Source: Dactylosporangium fulvum
Lineage (GTDB): Bacteria > Actinomycetota > Actinomycetes > Mycobacteriales > Micromonosporaceae
Length of the DNA stretch: 64,000 nt
Assembly: GCF_025137375.1 (NCBI RefSeq)
Contig: NZ_CP073720.1
Span: forward strand, 7,154,501-7,218,500
Direction of reading: 5' to 3'
A model generated the notes under the pieces. That model made no database searches, was not told where the DNA came from, and worked only from the letters and a program-made list of their open reading frames with translations. The translations under genes were made by a program, and so were the position numbers. How positions within the stretch are numbered: position 1 is the first letter of the stretch; the number at the start of each line of letters is the position of its first letter. Shown piece by piece: positions 16,404 to 24,088 of the stretch.

Positions 16404-17635
16404 GCAACCCCGACCTGCCGAAGCATGCCAGACCGCATGCACACGCCCCGCCAGAGCCCGGCGTGCGGACGGTGCCGCTGCGAACGTACCTCCGCTACTT
16501 CCTGGGTCTGGGTACGTGGGGGTTCGGCGGCCCGATCGCCACCGTCGGCTACATGCAACGCGACCTGGTCGAGCGGCGGACCTGGCTGTCGCGGCGGGAC
16601 TTCCTCGACGGCGTCGCCTTGGGCCAGACCATGCCCGGTCCCCTCGCCGCGCAGGTGGTGATGTGGCTCGGGTACCTGCGCGCCGGTGCCGTCGGCGCGC
16701 TGGTCACCGCGGCGACGTTCATCGCACCGTCGTTCGTGCTCGTCCTCGCCGTGGCTGTTGCCTACGCCCACTTCCAGGGCCTGCCTGTGGTGCAGGCGTT
16801 GTTCCACGGCATCGCCCCCGCCGTGATGGCCATCATCGCGGTGGCCGCCTACAAGTTGGCCCGGCTGACCAACCGCCGCGACCTGCGGCTGTGGGCGATC
16901 AGCATCGCGCTCGGACTGATCACCGCGCTGACCGGGGCGGAGATCGCGCTGCTGTTCATCGCCGCCGGACTGCTCATCATCGTCCTCGACGCCCGGCCCC
17001 GCTGGCTGCACCGCCCCATCCACCTGGCCGCCGTTGTCGCGGCTCCAGGCCTCGGCCCGTCGGCCGGCAGGACCTTGGCGGGCAAGGCCCTGGCCGCGGC
17101 CGCTGGCGGCGGCACCCTGCTGGCGCTGGGCTGGTTCTTCCTCAAGGCCGGCGCGTTCATCTTCGGCAGCGGCCTGGCCATCGTGCCGTTCCTGCGCGAA
17201 GGTGTGGTCCACCAGCACCACTGGCTGACCGACGGGCAGTTCCTCGACGCCGTAGCGATGGGCCTGATCACTCCCGGCCCGGTGGTCATCACCGCCACGT
17301 TCATCGGCTACCTCGTCGCCGGGTGGCAAGGCGCGATCATCGCCACCGTAGCGATCTTCATCCCGATCTTCCTCGGCGTGGTGCTACCCGGCCGATGGTT
17401 CATCCGCCACCGCGACAATCCACAGATCCAAGCCTTCGTCAAGGGCGCCACCGCCGCCGCGGCCGGCGCGATCGCCGGCGCGGTCGTCGTGCTGTCCCGG
17501 CAGACCATCACCGACTGGTCCGCCGCGGCCATCGCCGTGGTCACGCTCGGGCTGCTGCTCAAATGGAAGATCAAGGAACCGATCCTGGTCGGGCTCAGCG
17601 CCGCCGCCGGCCTCGCTCTGCACTGGCCCTGGTGA
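16400..17635 (+). CDS. chrA: Chromate efflux transporter
   Basis: 411 residues with the two homologous CHR halves. Half one has FGGP (22 residues into the fold, GTWGFGGPIATVGYM) and QTMPGPLAAQ; half two has FGSGLAIVPFL and LITPGPVVITATFIGYL. About ten to twelve membrane segments. It exports chromate from the cytoplasm. It is coupled to the deleted chrB by a 4-bp overlap, so its expression may now be constitutive or driven by whatever promoter remains upstream of 16022. It is complete and nothing in it looks damaged. Confidence 0.95.
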   Translation: MSNPDLPKHARPHAHAPPEPGVRTVPLRTYLRYFLGLGTWGFGGPIATVGYMQRDLVERRTWLSRRDFLDGVALGQTMPGPLAAQVVMWLGYLRAGAVGALVTAATFIAPSFVLVLAVAVAYAHFQGLPVVQALFHGIAPAVMAIIAVAAYKLARLTNRRDLRLWAISIALGLITALTGAEIALLFIAAGLLIIVLDARPRWLHRPIHLAAVVAAPGLGPSAGRTLAGKALAAAAGGGTLLALGWFFLKAGAFIFGSGLAIVPFLREGVVHQHHWLTDGQFLDAVAMGLITPGPVVITATFIGYLVAGWQGAIIATVAIFIPIFLGVVLPGRWFIRHRDNPQIQAFVKGATAAAAGAIAGAVVVLSRQTITDWSAAAIAVVTLGLLLKWKIKEPILVGLSAAAGLALHWPW

Positions 17636-17684
17636 GCGTGGCGGACGCCCGGTGGATCGTGACCACGCAGGCCGGCTCAGCGCC

Positions 17685-18689
17685 CTACTGCATGGACAGA
17701 TGGACGTGGTTGTAGTGGTCGCCGGCGGGGGTGCCGTCACCGCCGTAGGACTTCCAGCCGCTGCTGGGCTGCCAGATCCGCTTGTACCAGATCACGTACT
17801 TCACGCCGAGGTTCTTCGCGTTGGCCACGCACCAGGCCGCCAGATTGTCGCCATAGGTCTTGTCGGCACCTGTCGCTCTCGCGTTGACGAACGTCTTCGC
17901 GTTGGCCGAGAAGTCGCATGCCTTGCCCAGTGGGTGATCCCCGCCGCCGCCGCTGCGGAAGCAGGACGTGTAGTGCGTGTAGCCGGCCTGGCGCGCCGCG
18001 TTGTAGGCGTTGAGCATGCGAGGGGAGATGCAGCCGCTCGTCGTCGGATCGTCGAGCGTACAACCCTCCTTCGGATACGAGCCATCGGCGTTACGCCCCA
18101 CCGAACCGGTGGTGACCTTGCCACCGGACGGGGCACCGCTTGTCGCTCCTCCGCCGCCGGCCTTGCGCAGCGCGTCCTCGGCGGCCTTCTTGTTGGCCTC
18201 CATGATCTTCAACTGCGCCTGCTGGTTGGCCACCGCCGCGTCGATGTCCCGGCGCTGCTGCTCCAGCTGCCTGCGCGTCTCGGACAGCTCGCGCAGCGCC
18301 CGGTCGTCACGCGACAGCACGTATTCGACGGTGACCATGTTGTGCAGCATGGTCTCGGGGTCGCTGCTGCCGATGACGACGTTGGCCAGGCTGACCCGGC
18401 GGCCGCGGTAGGCGGCGTTGGCGACGACACCGGCCGACGCCTCCAGCTCGACCAGCCGGGCCTGGGTCTTGGCGAGCTGCTCGCCGATCGCGGCCTGATC
18501 GGCGACGGACTTGTCCAGCCGGCCCTTGGCGTCGTTGTACTCCGCGAGGGCCTTGTCCAGCGCCTGCCGGACGGTGAGGTTCTGCCCGCCGTCCTCGCCG
18601 GGCTCGGCGGACGCGGGGCTGACGACCCCGACCACCAGCAGCAGCACGGTGGCCAGCAGCGTCAGGGCGAACGGCATGCGGCGCGTCAT
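17685..18689 (-). CDS. Secreted coiled-coil protein with M15-like C-terminal domain
   Basis: 334 residues. A signal peptide ends SPASA at residue 28. Residues 40-190 are a coiled coil (Glu/Gln/Ala heptads, RRQLEQQRRDIDAAVANQQA), and residues 195-334 form a globular domain with DHPLGKACDFS and a final DHYNHVHLS. The H-x(6)-D and HxH pattern resembles zinc carboxypeptidases of the M15/D-Ala type, as in actinomycete 'ARB_07466-like' proteins. ATG 18689 has AGGAGG 5-6 nt upstream. It is 71 bp downstream of the NlpC/P60 gene on the same strand and shares its coiled-coil plan, so both probably act in peptidoglycan turnover outside the cell. Confidence 0.8.
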   Translation of the reverse strand: MTRRMPFALTLLATVLLLVVGVVSPASAEPGEDGGQNLTVRQALDKALAEYNDAKGRLDKSVADQAAIGEQLAKTQARLVELEASAGVVANAAYRGRRVSLANVVIGSSDPETMLHNMVTVEYVLSRDDRALRELSETRRQLEQQRRDIDAAVANQQAQLKIMEANKKAAEDALRKAGGGGATSGAPSGGKVTTGSVGRNADGSYPKEGCTLDDPTTSGCISPRMLNAYNAARQAGYTHYTSCFRSGGGGDHPLGKACDFSANAKTFVNARATGADKTYGDNLAAWCVANAKNLGVKYVIWYKRIWQPSSGWKSYGGDGTPAGDHYNHVHLSMQ

Positions 18690-18760
18690 GGCGGCCTCCT
18701 CGTTCCGTTGGCTGGTCTGTGTGTTCAACCGATGCAAATGCCTTCAGCTCGGCTCCGCGA

Positions 18761-19762
18761 TCAGCCCGGGCGGCGGTAGCCGGTGATCGGCCTGCCCTCC
18801 AGCTTCGCCATCCGGACATGGTCACCGGTGGTCGGCGCGTGGACCATCCAGCCGCCGCCGACGTACAGGCCCATGTGGTGCAGGTCGCTGAAGAAGAACA
18901 CCAGATCACCAGGGCGCAGCTCGGACCGGGACACGGCCTTCGTGTCCTCCCACTGCCACTTCGTGTAGTGCCGCAGCTTGACACCGGCGGCGGCCCAGGC
19001 CGTCAGGGTCAGCCCCGAGCAGTCGTAGCCGTCCGGTCCGGCAGCGCCCCAGACATACGGCTTGCCGATCAGCGAGCATGCCTTCTTCGCCGCGGTGCCA
19101 CCGGGACCACCGAGATAGTCCACCGGGCAGGCGACGGGTTTGAGCGCACCGGTCCCACCGCCGCTGCCGTAAGCCTGCTGGCGCAGCTTCTGCAGCTCGG
19201 CGATCTTGCCTTCGATCTCCTTCTTCTTCGCGGCGAGATCGGCGTCCTGCTGGGACTGCTGAGCGATGATCGCATCGAGCGCCTGCTTGTCGCCCGCGAG
19301 TTTGTCCCTGGCCTCGGCGACGGACCGGACCGATGCCCGTTGGTTGCGGGCGATCTCGTTGACGACGGCGAGCTGGCCGAGCAGCGCTTCGGGCGAGTCG
19401 GTGTGCAGCAGGACGTCCAGTGCAGTGACCTGGCCGCCCTTGAACGCCCGCACGGCGATCTCGCTGACCTGGCCCATCGCCGCCTCGACCTGTGCCTCCA
19501 GCGGCTGCAGTTGCCGCTGGAGCGCGGCAGCCTTGGCCTGGTTGTCCTTGAGCAGGGTGTGGACCTGGTTGTACTTCTCGATGGTGGGCTCGAGCTGGTT
19601 CCACGCCTCGTCGATCTGCGCCTCCAATTGCGCCGGGCTCGGCTCGGCATGCGCGGCGCCGGTGCTCATCAGGATCGCGATGACGGCTGCGAGGGCCGCC
19701 GCGGCGAGCCGGGCAGCGCGGGCCGGGTGGCTGCGGACACGTCGTGGACAGCGTGGCGGCAC
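18761..19762 (-). CDS. Secreted NlpC/P60 peptidoglycan endopeptidase, RipA-like
   Basis: 333 residues. Signal peptide to about AAHA (residue 39), coiled coil from 42 to 197 (a RipA/PcsB-type autoinhibitory region), Gly-rich hinge, and an NlpC/P60 domain from 225 with Cys248 in DGYDCSGLTLTAW, His296 in LHHMGLYVG and His308 in MVHAP. It cleaves stem peptides during growth, division or resuscitation. The start GTG 19762 has GAAGGAG about 10 nt upstream. A c-di-AMP riboswitch lies just upstream, tying expression to cell-wall and turgor signalling. Confidence 0.93.
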   Translation of the reverse strand: MPPRCPRRVRSHPARAARLAAAALAAVIAILMSTGAAHAEPSPAQLEAQIDEAWNQLEPTIEKYNQVHTLLKDNQAKAAALQRQLQPLEAQVEAAMGQVSEIAVRAFKGGQVTALDVLLHTDSPEALLGQLAVVNEIARNQRASVRSVAEARDKLAGDKQALDAIIAQQSQQDADLAAKKKEIEGKIAELQKLRQQAYGSGGGTGALKPVACPVDYLGGPGGTAAKKACSLIGKPYVWGAAGPDGYDCSGLTLTAWAAAGVKLRHYTKWQWEDTKAVSRSELRPGDLVFFFSDLHHMGLYVGGGWMVHAPTTGDHVRMAKLEGRPITGYRRPG

Positions 19763-19784
19763 GTGGAACCGACTCCTTCTTCCG

Positions 19785-19930
19785 TCGACCGCCTACCGGG
19801 TTAGCTGACGGGTTCGGGCGGGAAGATCGCCCTACCGCAAATGCGGATGCACCCCAAGACGTGCAGTGGTTCCCCGGCTCGTTGCCGATTCGGCGGGCCG
19901 GCCGTGCAGACCGACGGTTGCTGAAGATAG
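19785..19930 (-). promoter_or_regulatory. ydaO-type c-di-AMP riboswitch
   Basis: Read on the minus strand, the region contains the conserved blocks in the right order: GAGCCGGGGAACCA, then CTTGGGGTG, then TTCCCGCCCGAACCCG followed by TCAGCTAACCCGGTAGGCGG. These are the signature strings of the ydaO class found ahead of actinobacterial cell-wall hydrolases (rpf and NlpC/P60 genes). It ends about 25 nt before the NlpC/P60 start. Ligand binding usually switches these genes off. Edges are approximate. Confidence 0.85.
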
Positions 19931-20430
19931 TCACTGTCCGCGACAAGCACAAGGTCACCTCCGATGTCACATAGGAGATATGTCCGATCGGCGGCCGCGC
20001 TTGACAGAACAGCAATCCAGCCGACACATCCAGTAACCATCGCGTGAATCCGAGGCGTGCAGCCAAGGATCACTCAACAAGGACGGCGACATGGTCGTCG
20101 TCGACAGCGCCGCACCCAGATCCCGTTGAACGTCTCCTATTACGGATAGGATCAACAACCCTCCAGCGGGCCGTCGACGACACGTGAAGACCGTCGTTGG
20201 TTCTGCGCGCATCACCACAAGAGACTGGCCTGTGCCGGCGCTGCTGCGTCGCAAACGCATAGGGGTTTTGCTGCCCACCTTCCCCAGTCCGATCCGTGGC
20301 GATCAGGGTCCGAGCGATGGACGCGGCCGGGATACGGTCTCTGGACCGGCTACGCGAGTGGGGCCGCAGGTCCGCGTGGAGCGGTCGCGGCAGGACTGCG
20401 CGGAAGCGAACGAACGTGGAGGCTGAGACG
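19931..20430. other. Intergenic region between the riboswitch and the DUF4132 gene
   Basis: No gene recognised in 500 bp. On the plus strand there is a TTGACA at 20001-20006 without a good -10 partner, and an inverted repeat TCCTAT-TACGG-ATAGGA at 20135-20151 close to a TTGAAC/TAGGAT pair (spacer 15 nt). An open frame extends upstream of 20431 to 20296 but has no family resemblance. The minus-strand promoter of the riboswitch message must also lie here. Confidence 0.4.
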
Positions 20431-22758
20431 ATGGCGGCGGATAAGGGGCGCAAGCCGGTCGTGGTCGAAGGGCTGGTCTGCGCGGAGCCGACCGTCATGG
20501 CGTGGCAGGACGGGGAGCGGGATGTGTGGTGGTCGCGGGCCGCAGCGCTCGACCACGGACTGGAGCAGCCCGACTGGGTCAAGGCGGCGACCAGCGCGGA
20601 CCGGCTCTCCGATCTGACCCCGGCGCAGGTGTCATGGCTGTTCGCGAAGGGGCCCGAGGCGTCGGCGCGGGCGCTGCTCGCGGCGCCGCTGCTGCTGCGG
20701 CACCGGCAACGGATCGATGTGGGCCGGGTCGCGGTCGCGCGGTTCGAACTGGACGCGCTGGCGCTCGCACTCAGCGAGGCGGGTGAGAGCGCCGACCATC
20801 TGGGGGTGCTGGTGCTGCCGTTCCGGGGGCCGGAGGCGGCCGCATTGGTCGCGGGATGGCTGCGGCACCTCGGGTCCGCACGACTGTGGGCGCGACTGTG
20901 GTTGCACCGGCACGCCGAGACCGCGGCGCGGGCGCTGATCCCGGCCGCGGCCGGGCGCCCGGGCAAGGCGCGACAGAATGCCGAGGACGCGCTCCGCTAC
21001 CTCGCCGCGATCGGCCACGGGCCGATCATTGTGAAGACCGCTGACGAGTACGGGACGGCCGCCCTCGCCGCGATCGCCGCCCTGCTCGAGCCCGCCCCCG
21101 GCCGCGAGCTACCGTCCGGTGTGGCGAGCCGCGCAACGTCAGCATCGGAGCAGGCGGCTCCGGCGGCCGGGCCGAATTGGCGACCGGCCGATGACCTGCT
21201 CACGCCCGTGCCGTCGGTGTTTCCGGACGCGGCGCAAGCCGCGCGGAAAGAGAAGGCACCGGGGTGGACGCGACCTGAGCGGCTGCCGGAGATCCGGCTT
21301 GCCGGGGGCGTGACGATGCCGGAGGACGAGGTCGCCCGGTTGGTCGGTGCGCTGACCCGGTCACGCTTGGCGGAAGCGCCGGAACCGGCGCCCGGGGATC
21401 CCGCACCGCACAACAGCGACGTGCCGCTGGTCGTCGAGTCGTCGGCGGCCGCGCAGCCGCTGGTATCCGCGGCCGATCCGGAGTCGGAGAGGCTGATCGC
21501 GGGCTGCGACAGACAGAGCCTGGCGGAATTCGGGCGGGCGCTGCTGGACGAGTGGCTGACGGACAAGATGCCGGCGTCGGAGGCGTGGGTGGTACTGGCG
21601 CAAGCGCACGTCGGCGACGACGCCACGATGGACAAGCTCGCGCCGCTGGTGCGGTCTTGGCCGGCGAAAAGCCGGTATGCGCGGGCGATCGACGGACTCG
21701 CGGTGCTGGCCACGGTGGGCACGGACGTGGCGCTGCGGCACCTGCTGGCGATCGAGGAGGGCATGTCGGGCGGGCCGACGAACGAACGGGCCATGGTCTA
21801 CCTCACGCTGGCCGCCGCACGGCGCGGGCTGTCCGTGACGCAGCTGGCGGACCGCCTGGCGATCACACACGGGCTGGACACCGGCGTCACCCTGGACTAC
21901 GGGCCGCGCGCGTTCACCGTGGCCACGGACGATCACCTCACCGCGTATGCCGTGGGCGCGGACGGACGGCGTCTGACGAGGCCGCCCAAGCCGGGCGTCA
22001 AGGACACCAATCCCGAGGCTTACCAGCAATTCCTGCGGTTGAAAAAGGATCTGCGGGCGACCGCGGCGGCGCAGATCGCGCGCCTGGAGCAGGACATGCT
22101 CGCGCATCGGCTCCGGCCGGCGCGAGACCTCTCGGCAGTCCTGCTGCCGCACCCGATCCTGGGCCCGATCGCGCGGCGGCTGCTGTGGGGCGAGTACAAC
22201 CCGGGGAAAGTTCTGGTCCGGGCGCTACGGATCGCGGAGGACGGCAGCTTCGCGGACATCCATGACACGACCGCGATCGTCGACGGGAACGCGCCGCTCG
22301 GAATCGTGCACCCGGCGCAGCTCGGCGGGGACCTCGCCGGCTGGACGCAGATCTTCGCCGACTACGAGATTCTGCAGCCGTTCCCGCAGGTGCACCGGCC
22401 GGTGGTGGCGCTGACCGAGGCGGAGCGCGCGGCGACGAGCCTGGCGGGATTCGGACCGGTGGCGACGGACCGGGTCGCAGGGCTGCTGCGCGGACGGTGG
22501 CAGGGGAACGGCTACCACCCGTCGAGCCGTCTGCACACCCAGCTGGCGCACGAACTGCCCGGCGGGCTGACGTTGCTGGTCGAGCTGGATCCGGGCGTGT
22601 CGACCTACAACACGGTCGACGAGCAGCGGATCACCGAGATCTGGGCCGACGACGTGTGGTCGGATCACTGGCAGATCGCGCGGCGTACCGCCATGGGGGT
22701 GTGTGATTCGGCCGCCCTGTCGGAGTTGCTGGTCGAGCTCTATGCGCTCAAAAGCTGA
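20431..22758 (+). CDS. DUF4132 domain protein
   Basis: 775 residues. ATG 20431 is chosen because GGAGG lies 8 nt upstream. The N-terminal half is Ala/Leu-rich helical repeat text; the C-terminal third (RLTRPPKPGVKDTNPEAYQQ, then LPHPILGPIARRLLWGEY and LHPAQL-type HPAQLGGDLAGWTQIFADYE) is the DUF4132 domain found in WGR/MolR-type proteins. No WGR domain is visible here and no MoxR or VWA gene is next to it. Role unknown; relatives have been linked to molybdenum and to poly-ADP-ribose-like or stress functions without firm proof. Confidence 0.75.
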   Translation: MAADKGRKPVVVEGLVCAEPTVMAWQDGERDVWWSRAAALDHGLEQPDWVKAATSADRLSDLTPAQVSWLFAKGPEASARALLAAPLLLRHRQRIDVGRVAVARFELDALALALSEAGESADHLGVLVLPFRGPEAAALVAGWLRHLGSARLWARLWLHRHAETAARALIPAAAGRPGKARQNAEDALRYLAAIGHGPIIVKTADEYGTAALAAIAALLEPAPGRELPSGVASRATSASEQAAPAAGPNWRPADDLLTPVPSVFPDAAQAARKEKAPGWTRPERLPEIRLAGGVTMPEDEVARLVGALTRSRLAEAPEPAPGDPAPHNSDVPLVVESSAAAQPLVSAADPESERLIAGCDRQSLAEFGRALLDEWLTDKMPASEAWVVLAQAHVGDDATMDKLAPLVRSWPAKSRYARAIDGLAVLATVGTDVALRHLLAIEEGMSGGPTNERAMVYLTLAAARRGLSVTQLADRLAITHGLDTGVTLDYGPRAFTVATDDHLTAYAVGADGRRLTRPPKPGVKDTNPEAYQQFLRLKKDLRATAAAQIARLEQDMLAHRLRPARDLSAVLLPHPILGPIARRLLWGEYNPGKVLVRALRIAEDGSFADIHDTTAIVDGNAPLGIVHPAQLGGDLAGWTQIFADYEILQPFPQVHRPVVALTEAERAATSLAGFGPVATDRVAGLLRGRWQGNGYHPSSRLHTQLAHELPGGLTLLVELDPGVSTYNTVDEQRITEIWADDVWSDHWQIARRTAMGVCDSAALSELLVELYALKS

Positions 22759-23155
22759 GCGGCTCGAGGCCCCGGGGCGCCGCACCGCCTCGCTGCGCCA
22801 CGTGGGCGCAGCGGCTAGGATCCCACTGGCGACAAGCCTGCTGCACTGGGCCCTGCGCGTCGGGTGTGTGCCAGATGTAGACACAGCGTGTACCGCTGTC
22901 GATCAGTCTGGTGAACAGGGCTCGGACGTCACGACGTCGTGACTGTTGCGCGGTGATCAGATACCAGGACGAACTCGTGTTGTGGCAAGGCGTGTTGCCG
23001 TTCGAGCCCTAGATCGGCCACCCAAGCCGGTCTGATTCCATTCGCCGCGGAGTTGCTAGTAGCACTCGACGCCAGCCGGGTGCAGACGACCGGCGTGTTT
23101 GAGGACCAGAGGTCATCGAATCCGTGATGAACTTCGGTAAGGGAAAGGAATCATC
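22759..23155. other. Intergenic region with a 16-bp perfect palindrome
   Basis: About 400 bp without a recognised gene. GTCACGACGTCGTGAC at 22928-22943 is a perfect palindrome. A minus-strand open stretch across it (protein text ALFTRLIDSGTRCVYIWHT) looks protein-like but has no start or family match. AAAGGAA at 23144-23150 is the ribosome binding site of the Cys-rich peptide. Confidence 0.45.
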
Positions 23156-23353
23156 GTGGTGAAATCCGTCAAGATGCTCGCGGACCGCGTGCTGGAACGG
23201 ATCGTGCCGTCGGCCGACACACAGGCCGCCTGCCTGAGCTGCGACGGCCCATCCTGCGTCTACAAGTGCTGTGTCCAGGGCGCGCGGGTTGACTGGTACC
23301 GCTGCTGCTTCGAGCACACGGGATGCCGCTGCACCAACGTCGGCTATTGCTGA
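23156..23353 (+). CDS. Small Cys-rich peptide, probable exported precursor
   Basis: 65 residues from a GTG with GGAAAGGAA about 7 nt upstream. Residues 1-25 are a Cys-free, amphipathic leader (MVKSVKMLADRVLERIVPSA, ending DTQAA), and residues 26-65 hold ten cysteines (26, 29, 34, 38, 39, 50, 51, 57, 59, 65), including two CC pairs and a C-terminal Cys. An A-x-A-like site QAA before Cys26 is a plausible processing point. It is followed by a thioredoxin-like protein and an ABC exporter, with a signal peptidase beyond. I infer a secreted disulfide-rich peptide (bacteriocin, toxin or signal). No known family was recognised, and no lanthipeptide, thiopeptide or radical-SAM enzyme is nearby. Confidence 0.75.
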   Translation: MVKSVKMLADRVLERIVPSADTQAACLSCDGPSCVYKCCVQGARVDWYRCCFEHTGCRCTNVGYC

Positions 23354-23513
23354 GTACCGAAAGCACTGCGTAGCACGGCATACGGCAGCGGCCGGCGAGC
23401 ACACCGTCCGCTGCCGTTGTGCTCGCACAGTCGTGACGTGGATTCTTCCAGTACTGATCCGCCACAGGCGCTCGACCCGTCAGGTGGCGGCCTTGAGAGG
23501 GGTTACTACGCCC

Positions 23514-24083
23514 ATGACGGTTCTCGACGCGGCTGTGGTGGTTCTCGCGCTCGTCGTCCTGCTCGGTCTGCTGCTCCTGCTCGGGGTTGTTCGCCGGCTG
23601 CGTGACCACACCGAACGCCTGCACCGGCTGGAGCGTGGCCGTCCACCGGTCGACACGGTGCCCGCGAACCTTGATATCGGCAACTTCACCGCCACGTCGC
23701 TGCGTGGTGAATCGGTTTCGGCTGATTGGCTGGTCGGCGGTGAATCCGTGGTGGCCTTCCTCACTTACGGCTGTTCCGCCTGCAAAGTCCAGCTTCCCGC
23801 CCTACGGGACCACGCCGGGACCCCCGGCGGGAAGGTCCTGATCGTCGCCGCGCTGGTGCCCGGCGAGGAGCCGGACCCGACCGCCCTGCGCGCCGAGGTC
23901 GGGGACACTCCGGTCATCGTGGAGGAACAGTTCGGCGGCCCGATCCAACACGGTTTCCGGGTGGACAAATACCCGACCTTCTACCTCGTCGGTGCGGACG
24001 GCGCACCGAAAGCCACCGCCGGCAGCCTGCGTGACCTGCTGCGTGCCAGAACAGAACTGCAGGTCGGCACCACGGCCAGCTGA
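23514..24083 (+). CDS. Membrane-anchored thioredoxin-like (TlpA/MauD-type) protein
   Basis: 189 residues. One N-terminal membrane segment (about 4-26) with a basic stop, then an extracytoplasmic thioredoxin fold with C87-S-A-C90 in LTYGCSACKVQLP and the cis-Pro at 154 (DKYPTFYLV). Such proteins reduce or shuffle disulfides outside the membrane; MauD-type members are needed for maturing multi-disulfide proteins. It starts 160 bp after the Cys-rich peptide and ends 6 bp before the ABC exporter, so its likely client is that peptide. ATG 23514 has only a weak upstream GAGAGGGG. Confidence 0.85.
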   Translation: MTVLDAAVVVLALVVLLGLLLLLGVVRRLRDHTERLHRLERGRPPVDTVPANLDIGNFTATSLRGESVSADWLVGGESVVAFLTYGCSACKVQLPALRDHAGTPGGKVLIVAALVPGEEPDPTALRAEVGDTPVIVEEQFGGPIQHGFRVDKYPTFYLVGADGAPKATAGSLRDLLRARTELQVGTTAS

Positions 24084-24088
24084 CGCTC

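Noticed and set aside
20070..20966. 298-codon minus-strand frame over the DUF4132 gene start
   Set aside because: Ser/Arg-rich shadow of the opposite strand, no ribosome binding site.
22850..23010. Minus-strand protein-like stretch near the 16-bp palindrome
   Set aside because: About 60 open codons, but no start, ribosome binding site or recognised family; kept only as a note.
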